This document shows positions 1-7,563 of a stretch of 64,000 nt of DNA, piece by piece. The translations under genes were made by a program, and so were the position numbers. Where the stretch lies: NCBI GenBank assembly GCA_938015525.1, contig CALLPC010000005.1:84171-148170 (forward strand), written 5' to 3'. How positions within the stretch are numbered: the first letter of the stretch is position 1; every line of letters begins with the position of its first letter. This DNA comes from an uncultured Dehalococcoidia bacterium (GTDB lineage Bacteria; Chloroflexota; Dehalococcoidia; Tepidiformales; Tepidiformaceae). Below the pieces are notes generated by a model, which was not told the DNA's origin, did not search any database, and saw nothing but the letters and a program-made list of their open reading frames with translations.

Positions 1-880
1 CGATGAGCAGGTCGACGAGCCGGTGCCGCGCCCACGGCAGGTTCACCAGCCCCTCCGCCTTCGCGCAGGCAATCGCCTCCTCCAGGACCGCCCGGTACTC
101 CACGCACAGGTCCACCAGGCTCCGCTCGAAATCCAGCGTCGTCGCCGCCACGTACCAGCCCCGGTTCTCCTCCCCCACCATGTTCCGGGCCGGCACCCGC
201 ACGTTCTCGAAAAACACCTGGTTGAAGCCGCTGTTCCCGACCATGTTGATGATCGGGGAGAGCGAAATCCCCGGGCTCTTCATATCGACGAGGAAGTACG
301 AAAGCCCCTTGTGCTTCGGCGCTGTGGGGTCCGTCCGCGCCAGCAGGATCATCCAGTCCGCGATGTGCGCCCCGCTCGTCCAGATCTTCTGTCCGTTTAC
401 GACATAATCATCGCCATCCCGCACCGCACGCGTCTGCACGCTCGCGAGGTCCGACCCTGCACCCGGCTCGCTGAAGCCCTGGCACCACCGCTCCTTCCCC
501 GAGAGGATCGGCTCGATGAACCGCTCCTTCATCCACTCCTCGCCGTACTGCATCAGCGTCGGCGCCACCCAGCCGATGCCCACCCCGCCGAAGCGCGGGG
601 CGCGCGCCCGGGCCATCTCCTCCTTCAGGATGAACTGCTGCATCACCGGCAGCTCCGCCCCGCCGTACCGCTTCGGCCAGGCCGGCGCCACCCACCCGCG
701 CGATTGCAGCCGCCGCCGCCACTCCGCCAGCGCCGCTTTGTCGCGCTCGTGCCCGCTCGCCAGCTGGCCCCATTCCCCCTCGCCCGCGTCACCCTTCAGC
801 GGCTCGGGCAGGTTCGCCGCAATCCAGCCGCGCACCTCTGCCCGGAACGCCGCCTCCTCCGGCGAATCGCGAAAGTCCAT
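1..880 (-). CDS. acyl-CoA dehydrogenase (3' end outside window)
   Basis: FAD-dependent dehydrogenation of an acyl-CoA thioester is the expected reaction. About 293 codons are visible from an ATG at 880; the C-terminal part lies beyond base 1, so the catalytic base cannot be checked. Visible family signatures are WCQGFSEPGAGSDLAS in the flavin/substrate middle domain, then NGQKIWTSGAH and LLARTDP. The layout is nearly the same as in the second dehydrogenase at 7564-8706, suggesting related paralogues. A TATGCT element ends six bases before the ATG, so the mRNA may be leaderless. It is divergent from the cyclase gene at 959. The family call is safe; substrate is unknown. Confidence 0.9.
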   Translation of the reverse strand, partial: MDFRDSPEEAAFRAEVRGWIAANLPEPLKGDAGEGEWGQLASGHERDKAALAEWRRRLQSRGWVAPAWPKRYGGAELPVMQQFILKEEMARARAPRFGGVGIGWVAPTLMQYGEEWMKERFIEPILSGKERWCQGFSEPGAGSDLASVQTRAVRDGDDYVVNGQKIWTSGAHIADWMILLARTDPTAPKHKGLSYFLVDMKSPGISLSPIINMVGNSGFNQVFFENVRVPARNMVGEENRGWYVAATTLDFERSLVDLCVEYRAVLEEAIACAKAEGLVNLPWARHRLVDLLI

Positions 881-886
881 GCGCGC

Positions 887-892
887 AGCATA
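887..892 (-). promoter_or_regulatory. -10 element TATGCT of the partial acyl-CoA dehydrogenase
   Basis: TATGCT on the minus strand ends exactly six bases before the ATG at 880. Spacing matches the other leaderless starts here. No -35 hexamer is recognisable. Confidence 0.45.
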
Positions 893-958
893 CCGCCGCC
901 CGCCCTCCCGATCATGCGCGGCTGAACGAACTCGCCCTCCCTGCCGATACCTCCACTG

Positions 959-1948
959 ATGGGACGTTCGAACGCCGCGCTCGCCCGCCGTGCCGACTTC
1001 CTCGCGGTCCTCGCCGACCCGGACCTCCTCCAGCTCATGCTCGTCGCCTGCCCCGACGCCGTCATCGTCGCCTCTCCGGAGGACCGCATCGCCCTCTACA
1101 CCGGCGCCTCCGAATCCCTCTTCGGGTTCGCGCCGGTCGAGGTGCTCGGGCGCCGGATGGGCCTCCTCTTCCCCGACCGCGACGCCTGGCGCCGGGTGCA
1201 GCAGGCCCTCGACAGCGACGGCTACGTCCGCGCCGTCGAACTCGCCGCGCGCCGCAAAGAAGGCCCGCCCCTCGCCGCCGCCCTCTCCGCGGCACGCGTC
1301 GCGAACCGCTTCGGCGAGCGGCTCGGCACCGTCTACTACATTCGCGACCACTCTGCCGTCCGCGAAATCGAAGACGCCCTCCGCCGGAACAACGCCCAGC
1401 TCAGCACCCTCGTCGCCCGGCTCGACCACCTCGCCCGGCACGACCCCCTCACCCGCCTCCTCAACCGCGCCGCCGCCTACGAGGCTGCCGAGAACATCCT
1501 CCTCGCCTTCCCGGTCGGAGAAGCCCGCCTCGGCGTCGCCATCTTCGACCTCGACCGCTTCAAGGCCGTCAACGACTCCTACGGGCACCTCGCCGGCGAC
1601 GCAGTCCTCGAAGCCTTCGGCACCATCCTCCGCCAGCAGGCCCGCAGCGGCGACGTCATCGCCCGCTTCGGCGGCGAAGAGTTCGTCGCCTTCCTGCCCG
1701 GCGCCGGCCTCGAAGACGCCGCCCGCTTCGCCGAGCGCATCCGCGAAGCCGTCCAGGCCCGGCCCGTCCCCATCGACGAGACCCTCGCCATCACCGTCAC
1801 GGTCAGCGCGGGGGTGTCCGCCATCCCGGCCTGTGCCGAAAACCTCGAAGAAGCCGTCCGTATCGCCGACGAGCGCCTCTACGAGGCCAAGCGCGGCGGG
1901 CGAAACCGCGTCGTCGCAGACCCCGGCAGCCAGAGGAACGCCGCATGA
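959..1948 (+). CDS. PAS-GGDEF diguanylate cyclase
   Basis: Makes cyclic di-GMP from two GTP. The 329-residue protein has no obvious membrane segment. An N-terminal PAS-like sensor domain (about residues 20-130) is followed by a short helical linker and a GGDEF domain (about 155-320). The active-site loop reads GGEEF at residues 238-242, a functional variant. The product-inhibition site RxxD is present as RSGD (229-232), five residues before the GG, so feedback inhibition is expected. DLDRFKAVNDSYGH (about 196-209) is the metal/nucleotide-binding segment. It overlaps the next gene by ATGA and appears to be first in a three-gene signalling operon. A weak GATACC lies seven bases before the ATG. 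Cyclase activity is a strong inference; the PAS ligand is unknown. Confidence 0.9.
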   Translation: MGRSNAALARRADFLAVLADPDLLQLMLVACPDAVIVASPEDRIALYTGASESLFGFAPVEVLGRRMGLLFPDRDAWRRVQQALDSDGYVRAVELAARRKEGPPLAAALSAARVANRFGERLGTVYYIRDHSAVREIEDALRRNNAQLSTLVARLDHLARHDPLTRLLNRAAAYEAAENILLAFPVGEARLGVAIFDLDRFKAVNDSYGHLAGDAVLEAFGTILRQQARSGDVIARFGGEEFVAFLPGAGLEDAARFAERIREAVQARPVPIDETLAITVTVSAGVSAIPACAENLEEAVRIADERLYEAKRGGRNRVVADPGSQRNAA

Positions 1949-2904
1949 CCGCCGACCCCACCGCCGACTCCCCCTTCTTCCGCAACCGCCTCCGCACCAT
2001 CGTCCAGGCGACCACCGACCTCGCCCCCCTCAAGGCCGTCGCCACCAAAGCCATCCAGCTCGCCGAGGATGAGCGCTCCGCCGCCATGGACCTCGCCACC
2101 GTCATCAGCTCCGACCAGGCCCTCACGGCCCGGCTCCTCAAGCTCTCCAACTCAGCCTACTACGGCTACGCCCGCCGCATCTCCAACGTCCGCGAAGCCG
2201 TCATCCTCCTCGGCATGCGGACCGTCCGCTCGGTCGCCATCTCCACCGCCATCATCGATGCCCTTCGCATCCCCCAGCTCGAGAACACCCGCTTCGACCA
2301 GGACCTCTTCTGGGCCCACTCTGTTACCGTCGGCATCATCGCGGAGGTCATCGCCCGCGAAACCCGGGTCACCCGCCCCGAAGATGCCTTCACCGCAGGC
2401 GTCCTCCACGATATCGGCAAGCTCGCCATGATGCTCGCCGACCCGGCCGCCTTCGCCGAGGTCATCGACCTCGTCGAAACCGAGAAGATGCGCTACCGCG
2501 ACGCCGAGTTCGCCGTCTTCGGCTTCGGCCATGAACTCGTCGGCGCCCGGCTCGCTGCCCGCTGGAAGTTCCCGGAGCCCCTGGTCTCCGCCATCCAGGC
2601 CCACCACCAGCCGGTCGCCGCCATCGAGTCGATGGCCGACGTCGTCGCCTCCGCCAACCTCATCGCAAACCGCGAAGGCCTCGCCGCCGGCTTCGACTAC
2701 ACCCGCGAGCCCGACCGCCGGCCTGCCGCAGCCGTGCCGCCAGCCTGCGACCTCGCCATCGGCAAGGTCCACGGCGGCATCGCCACCCTCGAAGAGAAGG
2801 CGCGCGCCTTCCTCACCCACGTTACCTCCCGCGCGCCGCGCTGGTATCGGCCCCACCACGGCGAGGAGGCCGAACCCGCCGCCGAAGAAACCCCCGCCGC
2901 CTGA
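1945..2904 (+). CDS. HDOD domain signalling protein
   Basis: HDOD proteins are regulators or scaffolds in cyclic-nucleotide, chemotaxis and stress circuits; most are not proven phosphohydrolases. Of 319 residues, about 20-225 form the HDOD fold, with the LLKLSNSAYYG and LLGMRTVR segments typical of the family and a retained LHDIGK HD motif (about residues 152-157). The C-terminal 70 residues are acidic and proline/alanine rich and look disordered. The ATG overlaps the stop of the cyclase gene (ATGA), so translation is probably coupled. Position between an active and a degenerate GGDEF protein suggests a role in c-di-GMP signalling. Partner and output are unknown. Confidence 0.85.
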   Translation: MTADPTADSPFFRNRLRTIVQATTDLAPLKAVATKAIQLAEDERSAAMDLATVISSDQALTARLLKLSNSAYYGYARRISNVREAVILLGMRTVRSVAISTAIIDALRIPQLENTRFDQDLFWAHSVTVGIIAEVIARETRVTRPEDAFTAGVLHDIGKLAMMLADPAAFAEVIDLVETEKMRYRDAEFAVFGFGHELVGARLAARWKFPEPLVSAIQAHHQPVAAIESMADVVASANLIANREGLAAGFDYTREPDRRPAAAVPPACDLAIGKVHGGIATLEEKARAFLTHVTSRAPRWYRPHHGEEAEPAAEETPAA

Positions 2905-2947
2905 TGAACCGCCTGCGGCCGGTCGAATCCCCATGTGAGGACTGCGT

Positions 2948-3697
2948 ATGAACTCCCCGCCCACCGTGCCGGCCAGCCCCGACGACGGGCCCGAAGCCCC
3001 GCAGCGCCACCTCCTCCGGATGGCTGCCTTCGGCGGCTGGGGGGTCATCCTCGTCGTCCAGGTCGGCCAGTACCTCCACCGGCCTACCGCCGCCAACCTC
3101 ATCGTTACCGTCGGCCTCGCCGCCCTTTTCTGCCTCTTCCTCGCCCACGCCCTCTTCATGCGGATGGTCCAGAAACGCCGCTGGCACCGCGTCGCGGCCC
3201 GGCTCCAGGGCGGAGCCTACCTCTCCGAATTCCACAACCTCCCCAACCGCAACTACGTCCTCGCCGAGCTCCGCCGCGAGATGCCCCGCGCCCGCGCCCT
3301 CCAGTCGCCGTTCGTGCTCATCCAGCTCTCCATCGAAAACCTCGCCGAGGTCCGCGAGCGCCGCGGCGATGACTTCGCAAACCGCGCCCTCAACGCCCTC
3401 GCCGATGTCCTCAAGCGGCTCACCCGCTCCTCCGATTTCCTCGCCCACCTCGGCGGCGCGAAATTCTGCGTCATGCTCGTCGAATGCACCCTCGAGCAGT
3501 CGTTCATCTACCTGAAGCGCGTGCCCGGCACCATCTCCGTCTCCGATGGCCACAACGTCCTCGACGTCCCCGTCACGGCCCGGGTCATCCAGTACGACCT
3601 CGAAGCGCTCTACGCGACGGATGTCCTCCGCGACCTCGAGGAGGCTCGCCCCCTCCGCCGCCGCGAACCCCCGCGCCCCGACGCCCTCGCCGCCTGA
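2948..3697 (+). CDS. membrane protein with degenerate GGDEF domain (GGAKF) and intact I-site
   Basis: This 249-residue protein has two predicted membrane helices (about residues 25-42 and 48-72) followed by a cytoplasmic GGDEF-fold domain. The usual DPLTGLPNR segment is reduced to FHNLPNRNY. The catalytic loop reads GGAKF at residues 169-173, so cyclase activity should be lost. The allosteric RxxD motif is kept as RSSD (160-163), exactly five residues before the GG. Known degenerate GGDEF proteins with this pattern act as c-di-GMP receptors. GAGGA upstream of the ATG looks like a ribosome site; the gap from the HDOD gene is 43 bases. The likely role is a membrane-bound c-di-GMP sensor reading the output of the upstream cyclase. 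That role is inferred. Confidence 0.8.
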   Translation: MNSPPTVPASPDDGPEAPQRHLLRMAAFGGWGVILVVQVGQYLHRPTAANLIVTVGLAALFCLFLAHALFMRMVQKRRWHRVAARLQGGAYLSEFHNLPNRNYVLAELRREMPRARALQSPFVLIQLSIENLAEVRERRGDDFANRALNALADVLKRLTRSSDFLAHLGGAKFCVMLVECTLEQSFIYLKRVPGTISVSDGHNVLDVPVTARVIQYDLEALYATDVLRDLEEARPLRRREPPRPDALAA

Positions 3698-3709
3698 GCC
3701 GCCCCGCCT

Positions 3710-5155
3710 CTACCACCGGTAGGTCGACGCGTCGCCCACCCGGTGCAGCTTCAGGAAGTTCGTCGTCCCCTGCGCCCGGACCGGCAGGCTGGCGACGACC
3801 ACCACTTCGTCGCCGGCTACCACGAAGCCGCCATCCAGGAGGGCCCGGTCCACCTCACGCAGCAGCTCGTCCGTCGTCATCACGGCCGCGCTGAGGACCG
3901 GCACCACCCCTCTCGCCAGCGCCAGCCGCCGGTACACCGCCTCCTTGTGGGTGACCGCGAAAATCGGCGCCTCCGGGTGCACCTTGCTGATGAGGAGCGC
4001 CGAATACCCGCTCTGCGTAAAACAGGCGATGCCCCGCATGTTCGGGTCCGACTCCACGATCCGCCGGGCCGCCAGCGCAATCACGTAGGAGTGGTCATCC
4101 TGCTCGTCCGGCCCGCGGGCCTCGGGCGCCGGGCCCTGGACTGCCTCCGCCTGCCGGAGAATCCGGTCCATCATCGCGACTGACTCCACCGGGTACGCCC
4201 CGACCGCCGTCTCGCCGCTCAGCATCACGGCGTCCGAGAACTCCCAGGCCGCATTGGCCACGTCCGAGGCTTCCGCCCGGGTCGGCCGCGGTGAGTTCAC
4301 CATCGACTCCAGCATCTGGGTTGCCGTAATCACCGGCACCATCTCCCGCGCCGCTGCCGCGATGATCCGCCGCTGCCAGACCGGCACCTCCTCCGGCGGC
4401 AGCTCCACCCCGAGGTCCCCGCGTGCCACCATCAGCCCGTCGGCCTCCGCCGCGATCGCATCGAGGTGCTCGACCGCCTGCTTCCGCTCGATCTTGGCCA
4501 CGACCGGGATATCGCTCCCGAGCGCCACCAGCGCCGACCGCGCCGCCTCGATGTCCGAGGCGTCCCGGACGAAGCTCAGCGCCACGTAGTCAACGCACTC
4601 CGCGACGGCCATCGCCAGCGCCTCCCGGTCCCGGTCGGTCAGCGCCGGCGCCGAAAGCGCCGTCTCCGGGAAGTGGACGCCCCGGCGCGGTGCCAGCAGG
4701 CCGCCCACGGTCACCTCGCAAACCAGCTCTCCCCCCTCCCGCCGCAGCACCCGGAGCTCGACCCGCCCATCGTCGAGCAACACCCGCTCGCCCGGCGCGA
4801 CATCCTCGAGCAGCCGGTCGTACGCGATGTGCAGCCGCTCCTCGGTCCCCGGGACGGGCTCCGGTGTCAGCCTCACCGCCGCCCCCGGCCGCAGCTCCAC
4901 CGCCCGGCCCCCGTCGTTCTCGCCCGTGCGGAGCTTCGTCCCCGCGAGGTCGAGCAGCACGGCCAGCGGCCTCCCCTCCGCCCGCGCCGCCTCCCGCACC
5001 ATCCGCACGGCCTCCCGGTGCTCCTCCAGCGTCCCGTGGCTCGTATTCAGCCGGGCAACGTCCATCCCCGCCCGCACCATCGCACGGAGCGTCCCCGGCG
5101 CCAACGATGCCGGCCCCAGCGTCGCCACGATCTTGGTCCGGCGCATCGTCCCCAT
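3710..5155 (-). CDS. pyk: pyruvate kinase
   Basis: Transfers phosphate from phosphoenolpyruvate to ADP, the last ATP-forming step of glycolysis. The 481-residue product is full length. Signatures include the N-terminal RRTKIVATLGPAS, the active-site region VVAKIERKQAVEH, GLMVARGDLGVELP and the ITATQMLESM segment, followed by a C-terminal allosteric domain. The open frame continues upstream to 5563 but that extension has no family resemblance. An ATG at 5155 sits six bases after TATAGT with a TG one base before the hexamer (extended -10), which fits a leaderless start; the ATG at 5146 is the alternative. It is divergent from the gene at 5211, with only 55 bases between start codons. Confidence 0.96.
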   Translation of the reverse strand: MGTMRRTKIVATLGPASLAPGTLRAMVRAGMDVARLNTSHGTLEEHREAVRMVREAARAEGRPLAVLLDLAGTKLRTGENDGGRAVELRPGAAVRLTPEPVPGTEERLHIAYDRLLEDVAPGERVLLDDGRVELRVLRREGGELVCEVTVGGLLAPRRGVHFPETALSAPALTDRDREALAMAVAECVDYVALSFVRDASDIEAARSALVALGSDIPVVAKIERKQAVEHLDAIAAEADGLMVARGDLGVELPPEEVPVWQRRIIAAAAREMVPVITATQMLESMVNSPRPTRAEASDVANAAWEFSDAVMLSGETAVGAYPVESVAMMDRILRQAEAVQGPAPEARGPDEQDDHSYVIALAARRIVESDPNMRGIACFTQSGYSALLISKVHPEAPIFAVTHKEAVYRRLALARGVVPVLSAAVMTTDELLREVDRALLDGGFVVAGDEVVVVASLPVRAQGTTNFLKLHRVGDASTYRW

Positions 5156-5161
5156 GCCTCG

Positions 5162-5167
5162 ACTATA
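5162..5167 (-). promoter_or_regulatory. extended -10 (TGG-TATAGT) of pyk, leaderless
   Basis: TATAGT with an upstream TG is followed by six bases and the ATG at 5155. No -35 consensus is seen at the expected distance. Transcription would start at or next to the start codon. Confidence 0.6.
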
Positions 5168-5197
5168 CCAACCGCCGCTGACCCCGCCGGTGAACAG

Positions 5198-5203
5198 TAC
5201 ACT
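5198..5203 (+). promoter_or_regulatory. -10 element TACACT, leaderless
   Basis: TACACT ends seven bases before the ATG at 5211 and faces away from the pyk promoter 30 bases upstream. Confidence 0.55.
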
Positions 5204-5210
5204 TTCCGCC

Positions 5211-5690
5211 ATGCCTCCCGACGCCCTGAAAGCCCGGGAGTTCCTCTTCCTCGCCGAGGAGCTCGCCCTCCGCCGCCTCCCGCCCACCGTGCCGCCGCCC
5301 CACCGCCGCGTCCTGTGGACCATCCTCCAGCTTTCCTGGGGCGCCCCCCAGTTCCACATCGAGCTCCAGCCGCAGCCGGTCCGCAATCTCGTCGAGCTCG
5401 GCCTCCACTTCGAGGGACCGGTCGAAGCCAACGACGCCCGTGCCGCCCTCGTCGCCGCCCGGGCCGCCCCCCTCATGGCCGCTCTCGGCCCCGCCTGGGA
5501 GCTCGAGCACTGGACGCCCTCCTGGCGCCGCCTCCACCGGACGTTCCCGTTCGAACGGCTCACCCGCGCCCTCGCCGAAGAAGTCGCAGCCGAGATGGCC
5601 CGCGCCGTCCCGCTCCTTTACCCGTTCTGTCTCCCTGAGCCGCGGCCCGACTTATCCCTTAGCGCCGCCGCCGCTACCCTCGGCCCATGA
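5211..5690 (+). CDS. conserved-looking protein of unknown function
   Basis: A 159-residue protein that I do not recognise. The region 8-150 is alpha-helical in character with many arginine, leucine and glutamate residues, contains ILQLSWGAPQFHIEL near residue 41, and lacks a signal peptide or membrane helix, so it is probably cytoplasmic. Start choice rests on the TACACT element seven bases upstream; the frame is open further upstream but inside the pyk promoter. Its stop overlaps the ATG of the FKBP lipoprotein gene (ATGA), although that gene also has its own apparent promoter. Third-position GC is as high as in neighbours, which supports real coding. Function is unknown. Confidence 0.7.
   Translation: MPPDALKAREFLFLAEELALRRLPPTVPPPHRRVLWTILQLSWGAPQFHIELQPQPVRNLVELGLHFEGPVEANDARAALVAARAAPLMAALGPAWELEHWTPSWRRLHRTFPFERLTRALAEEVAAEMARAVPLLYPFCLPEPRPDLSLSAAAATLGP
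5675..5680 (+). promoter_or_regulatory. internal -10 element TACCCT for the FKBP gene
   Basis: GCTACCCT lies in the last codons of the upstream gene and is followed by six bases and the ATG at 5687. The FKBP gene may therefore be transcribed separately. Confidence 0.45.
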
Positions 5691-6220
5691 GCCGATTCGC
5701 CCCCCTGCTCCTCGCCCTCATCGCCGCCGGTTCAGCCGCCCTGGCAGCCGCCTGCGGCGGCGATGACGACGCACCGGGCGCGACGCCCTCCCCCGCGGGC
5801 ACGGCGACCGCCGCCAGCCCCGCGCCCGCCCGCACCCCCACCCCCGCCGCCAACGCGACGCCCGGCCCCATCACCCTCGAGAACCCCACCGTCACGGCCT
5901 CCGGCCTCCGCTACCAGGACCTCGTCGTCGGCACCGGCCCGGCCCCGCAGCAGGGCCAGCGCGCCACCGTCCACTACACCGGCTACTTTACCGACGGCCG
6001 GAAGTTCGACAGCTCCCTCGACCGCGGCCAGCCGTTCACCTTCGTCCTCGGCGTCGGCCAGGTCATCAAAGGCTGGGACGAAGGGGTCGCCACGATGAAC
6101 GTCGGCGGCAAGCGGCTCCTCTACATCCCCGCGAACCTCGCCTACGGCTCCCGCGGCCAGGGCCCCATCCCGCCCAATACCGACCTCATCTTCGAGGTCG
6201 AACTCCTCGATATCCGCTAA
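5687..6220 (+). CDS. FKBP-type peptidyl-prolyl isomerase lipoprotein
   Basis: Extracytoplasmic prolyl cis-trans isomerase, expected to help fold exported proteins. The 177-residue precursor has a signal peptide with lipobox LAAAC (lipidated Cys23), a threonine/proline/alanine-rich linker to about residue 65, and one FKBP domain. Recognisable domain parts are VHYTGYFTDGRKFDSS, GVGQVIKGWDEGV and the C-terminal DLIFEVELLDI. The start overlaps the previous stop (ATGA). The stop overlaps the stop of the convergent CoA transferase gene in the four bases CTAA, TAA on this strand and TAG on the other. Confidence 0.93.
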   Translation: MSRFAPLLLALIAAGSAALAAACGGDDDAPGATPSPAGTATAASPAPARTPTPAANATPGPITLENPTVTASGLRYQDLVVGTGPAPQQGQRATVHYTGYFTDGRKFDSSLDRGQPFTFVLGVGQVIKGWDEGVATMNVGGKRLLYIPANLAYGSRGQGPIPPNTDLIFEVELLDIR

Positions 6221-7542
6221 TCCGGCCGCTCGTAATCCGGCCGCTCCGCCGTACCACGCAGCTCCCACTCGCGCACCACCCGGGCTTCGATGAGCCCATC
6301 GACCTCCTCCCGGGTGAAGCCAAGCTCGGCCAGCACCTCCCGCGTATGCTGCCCGAGCGCCGGCGAAGGCCGGCGCGTCCCCGTCTCTCCCCCGCTCATC
6401 CGGAGCGGTGAATTCGCCATCACCACCGGCCCCACCACCGGGTGCTCGAACTCCCGCAGCAGCTCCAGCGCCTGCACCTGCGGGTCATCGAACAGCTCCG
6501 CGGTATACCGCACCGGCCCGCAGGGCACCCCCGCCGCATCGAATGCCGCCACCCACTCGTCCGTCGTCCTCGTGCTGAAGATCGCCGCTATCAGCTCGTT
6601 CAGCACGAGGTTCTCATCGGGCGAAAGCGCCTCGGTATCGAACTCGTCGCCCGTCACCCGCGGGTCCTCCACCCCGAGCACCCGTACCGCCGCCCGGCGC
6701 AGCCGGTTGTTCAGGCACGCCAGCGCAAGGTACGAATCCCGGGTCTCGTAGACCTTGTAGTAGGGATTGTTCCGCCGCCCCGTCTCCTGCCGGGGGGGCA
6801 CCTCCTTCAGTGCCTCCTCGACCCGCTGCCCCGCAGCCCGCGCCCGGGCCATCGCGGCGAGCAGCCGCTCGCGGTGCTCCCGGTCCAGCCGCTCGATCGA
6901 GAACATCGGCCGATACTGCACCGCGATCCCCGCGGCGAACAGGCTCGTCTCGATGAACTGCCCGCGGCCCGTCTTCTCCCGGTGGTAGAGCGCCGCCGCT
7001 GCCCCGTAGGCGAGGAACATCCCCGCCGCCAGGTCCGTCGGCGAGGTCGTGATGATCGGGTGCGGCAGCCCGCCCGCACCCTCGAACGCCATGATGCCCG
7101 TCATCGCCTGGGAGACGAGGTCGAACCCCGGCCGCTCCCGGTACGGCCCCGCACCCCCGAACGCCGTGTTCTGGCAGTAGATGAGCCGCGGGTTCACGGC
7201 CGAGAGCGTCGCGTAATCCACGCCCAGCCGCTCCGCCACCCCCGGCCGGTAGTTCGCCAGCAGGATGTCCGCCGTCCGCACCAGCCGGTCGAATATCGCC
7301 TTCCCCTCCGGCCGCTTCAGGTCGATGGAGATGCTCCGCTTCCCCTTGTTCACCCCCATGAACCCGCGGCTCTCGCCCAGCGCGACCGGCGCCGTGTGCC
7401 GCCAAAAATCCCCCAGCGGTGGCTCCACCTTGATCACGTCCGCCCCCAGGTCGGCCAGCATCTCCCCCGCCAGCGGGCCCGCGATGTACTCGCTCAGGTC
7501 CAGCACCCGTACCCCCTCGAATACCCCGCGAATCGTCTCCAT
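6217..7542 (-). CDS. family III (CaiB/BaiF) CoA transferase
   Basis: Moves CoA between acyl groups through an aspartyl-CoA intermediate. The 441-residue length is normal for the family. The N-terminal VLDLSEYIAGPLAGEMLADLG and DVIKVEPPLGDFWR match the CoA-binding Rossmann half, followed by VNKGKRSISIDLK and [23 protein letters not shown] just before the ATG is a good ribosome site. The C-terminus ends ERPDYERPD, encoded by a 15-base tandem duplication at 6218-6247. It lies 21 bases after an acyl-CoA dehydrogenase gene, so both probably serve the degradation of one acid. Donor and acceptor are unknown. Confidence 0.92.
   Translation of the reverse strand: METIRGVFEGVRVLDLSEYIAGPLAGEMLADLGADVIKVEPPLGDFWRHTAPVALGESRGFMGVNKGKRSISIDLKRPEGKAIFDRLVRTADILLANYRPGVAERLGVDYATLSAVNPRLIYCQNTAFGGAGPYRERPGFDLVSQAMTGIMAFEGAGGLPHPIITTSPTDLAAGMFLAYGAAAALYHREKTGRGQFIETSLFAAGIAVQYRPMFSIERLDREHRERLLAAMARARAAGQRVEEALKEVPPRQETGRRNNPYYKVYETRDSYLALACLNNRLRRAAVRVLGVEDPRVTGDEFDTEALSPDENLVLNELIAAIFSTRTTDEWVAAFDAAGVPCGPVRYTAELFDDPQVQALELLREFEHPVVGPVVMANSPLRMSGGETGTRRPSPALGQHTREVLAELGFTREEVDGLIEARVVREWELRGTAERPDYERPD
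6218..6247. repeat. 15-bp tandem duplication at a gene end
   Basis: Two adjacent 15-base copies (6218-6232 and 6233-6247) differ at one base. They duplicate the C-terminal codons of the CoA transferase and abut the shared CTAA stop overlap. Confidence 0.8.
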
Positions 7543-7563
7543 ACCCTCCCGTCCTCCTGCCCG

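Noticed and set aside
5156..5563. N-terminal extension of pyruvate kinase by about 136 residues
   Set aside because: The extension has no family resemblance, overlaps the divergent gene and crosses the promoter; the ATG at 5155 gives normal length.
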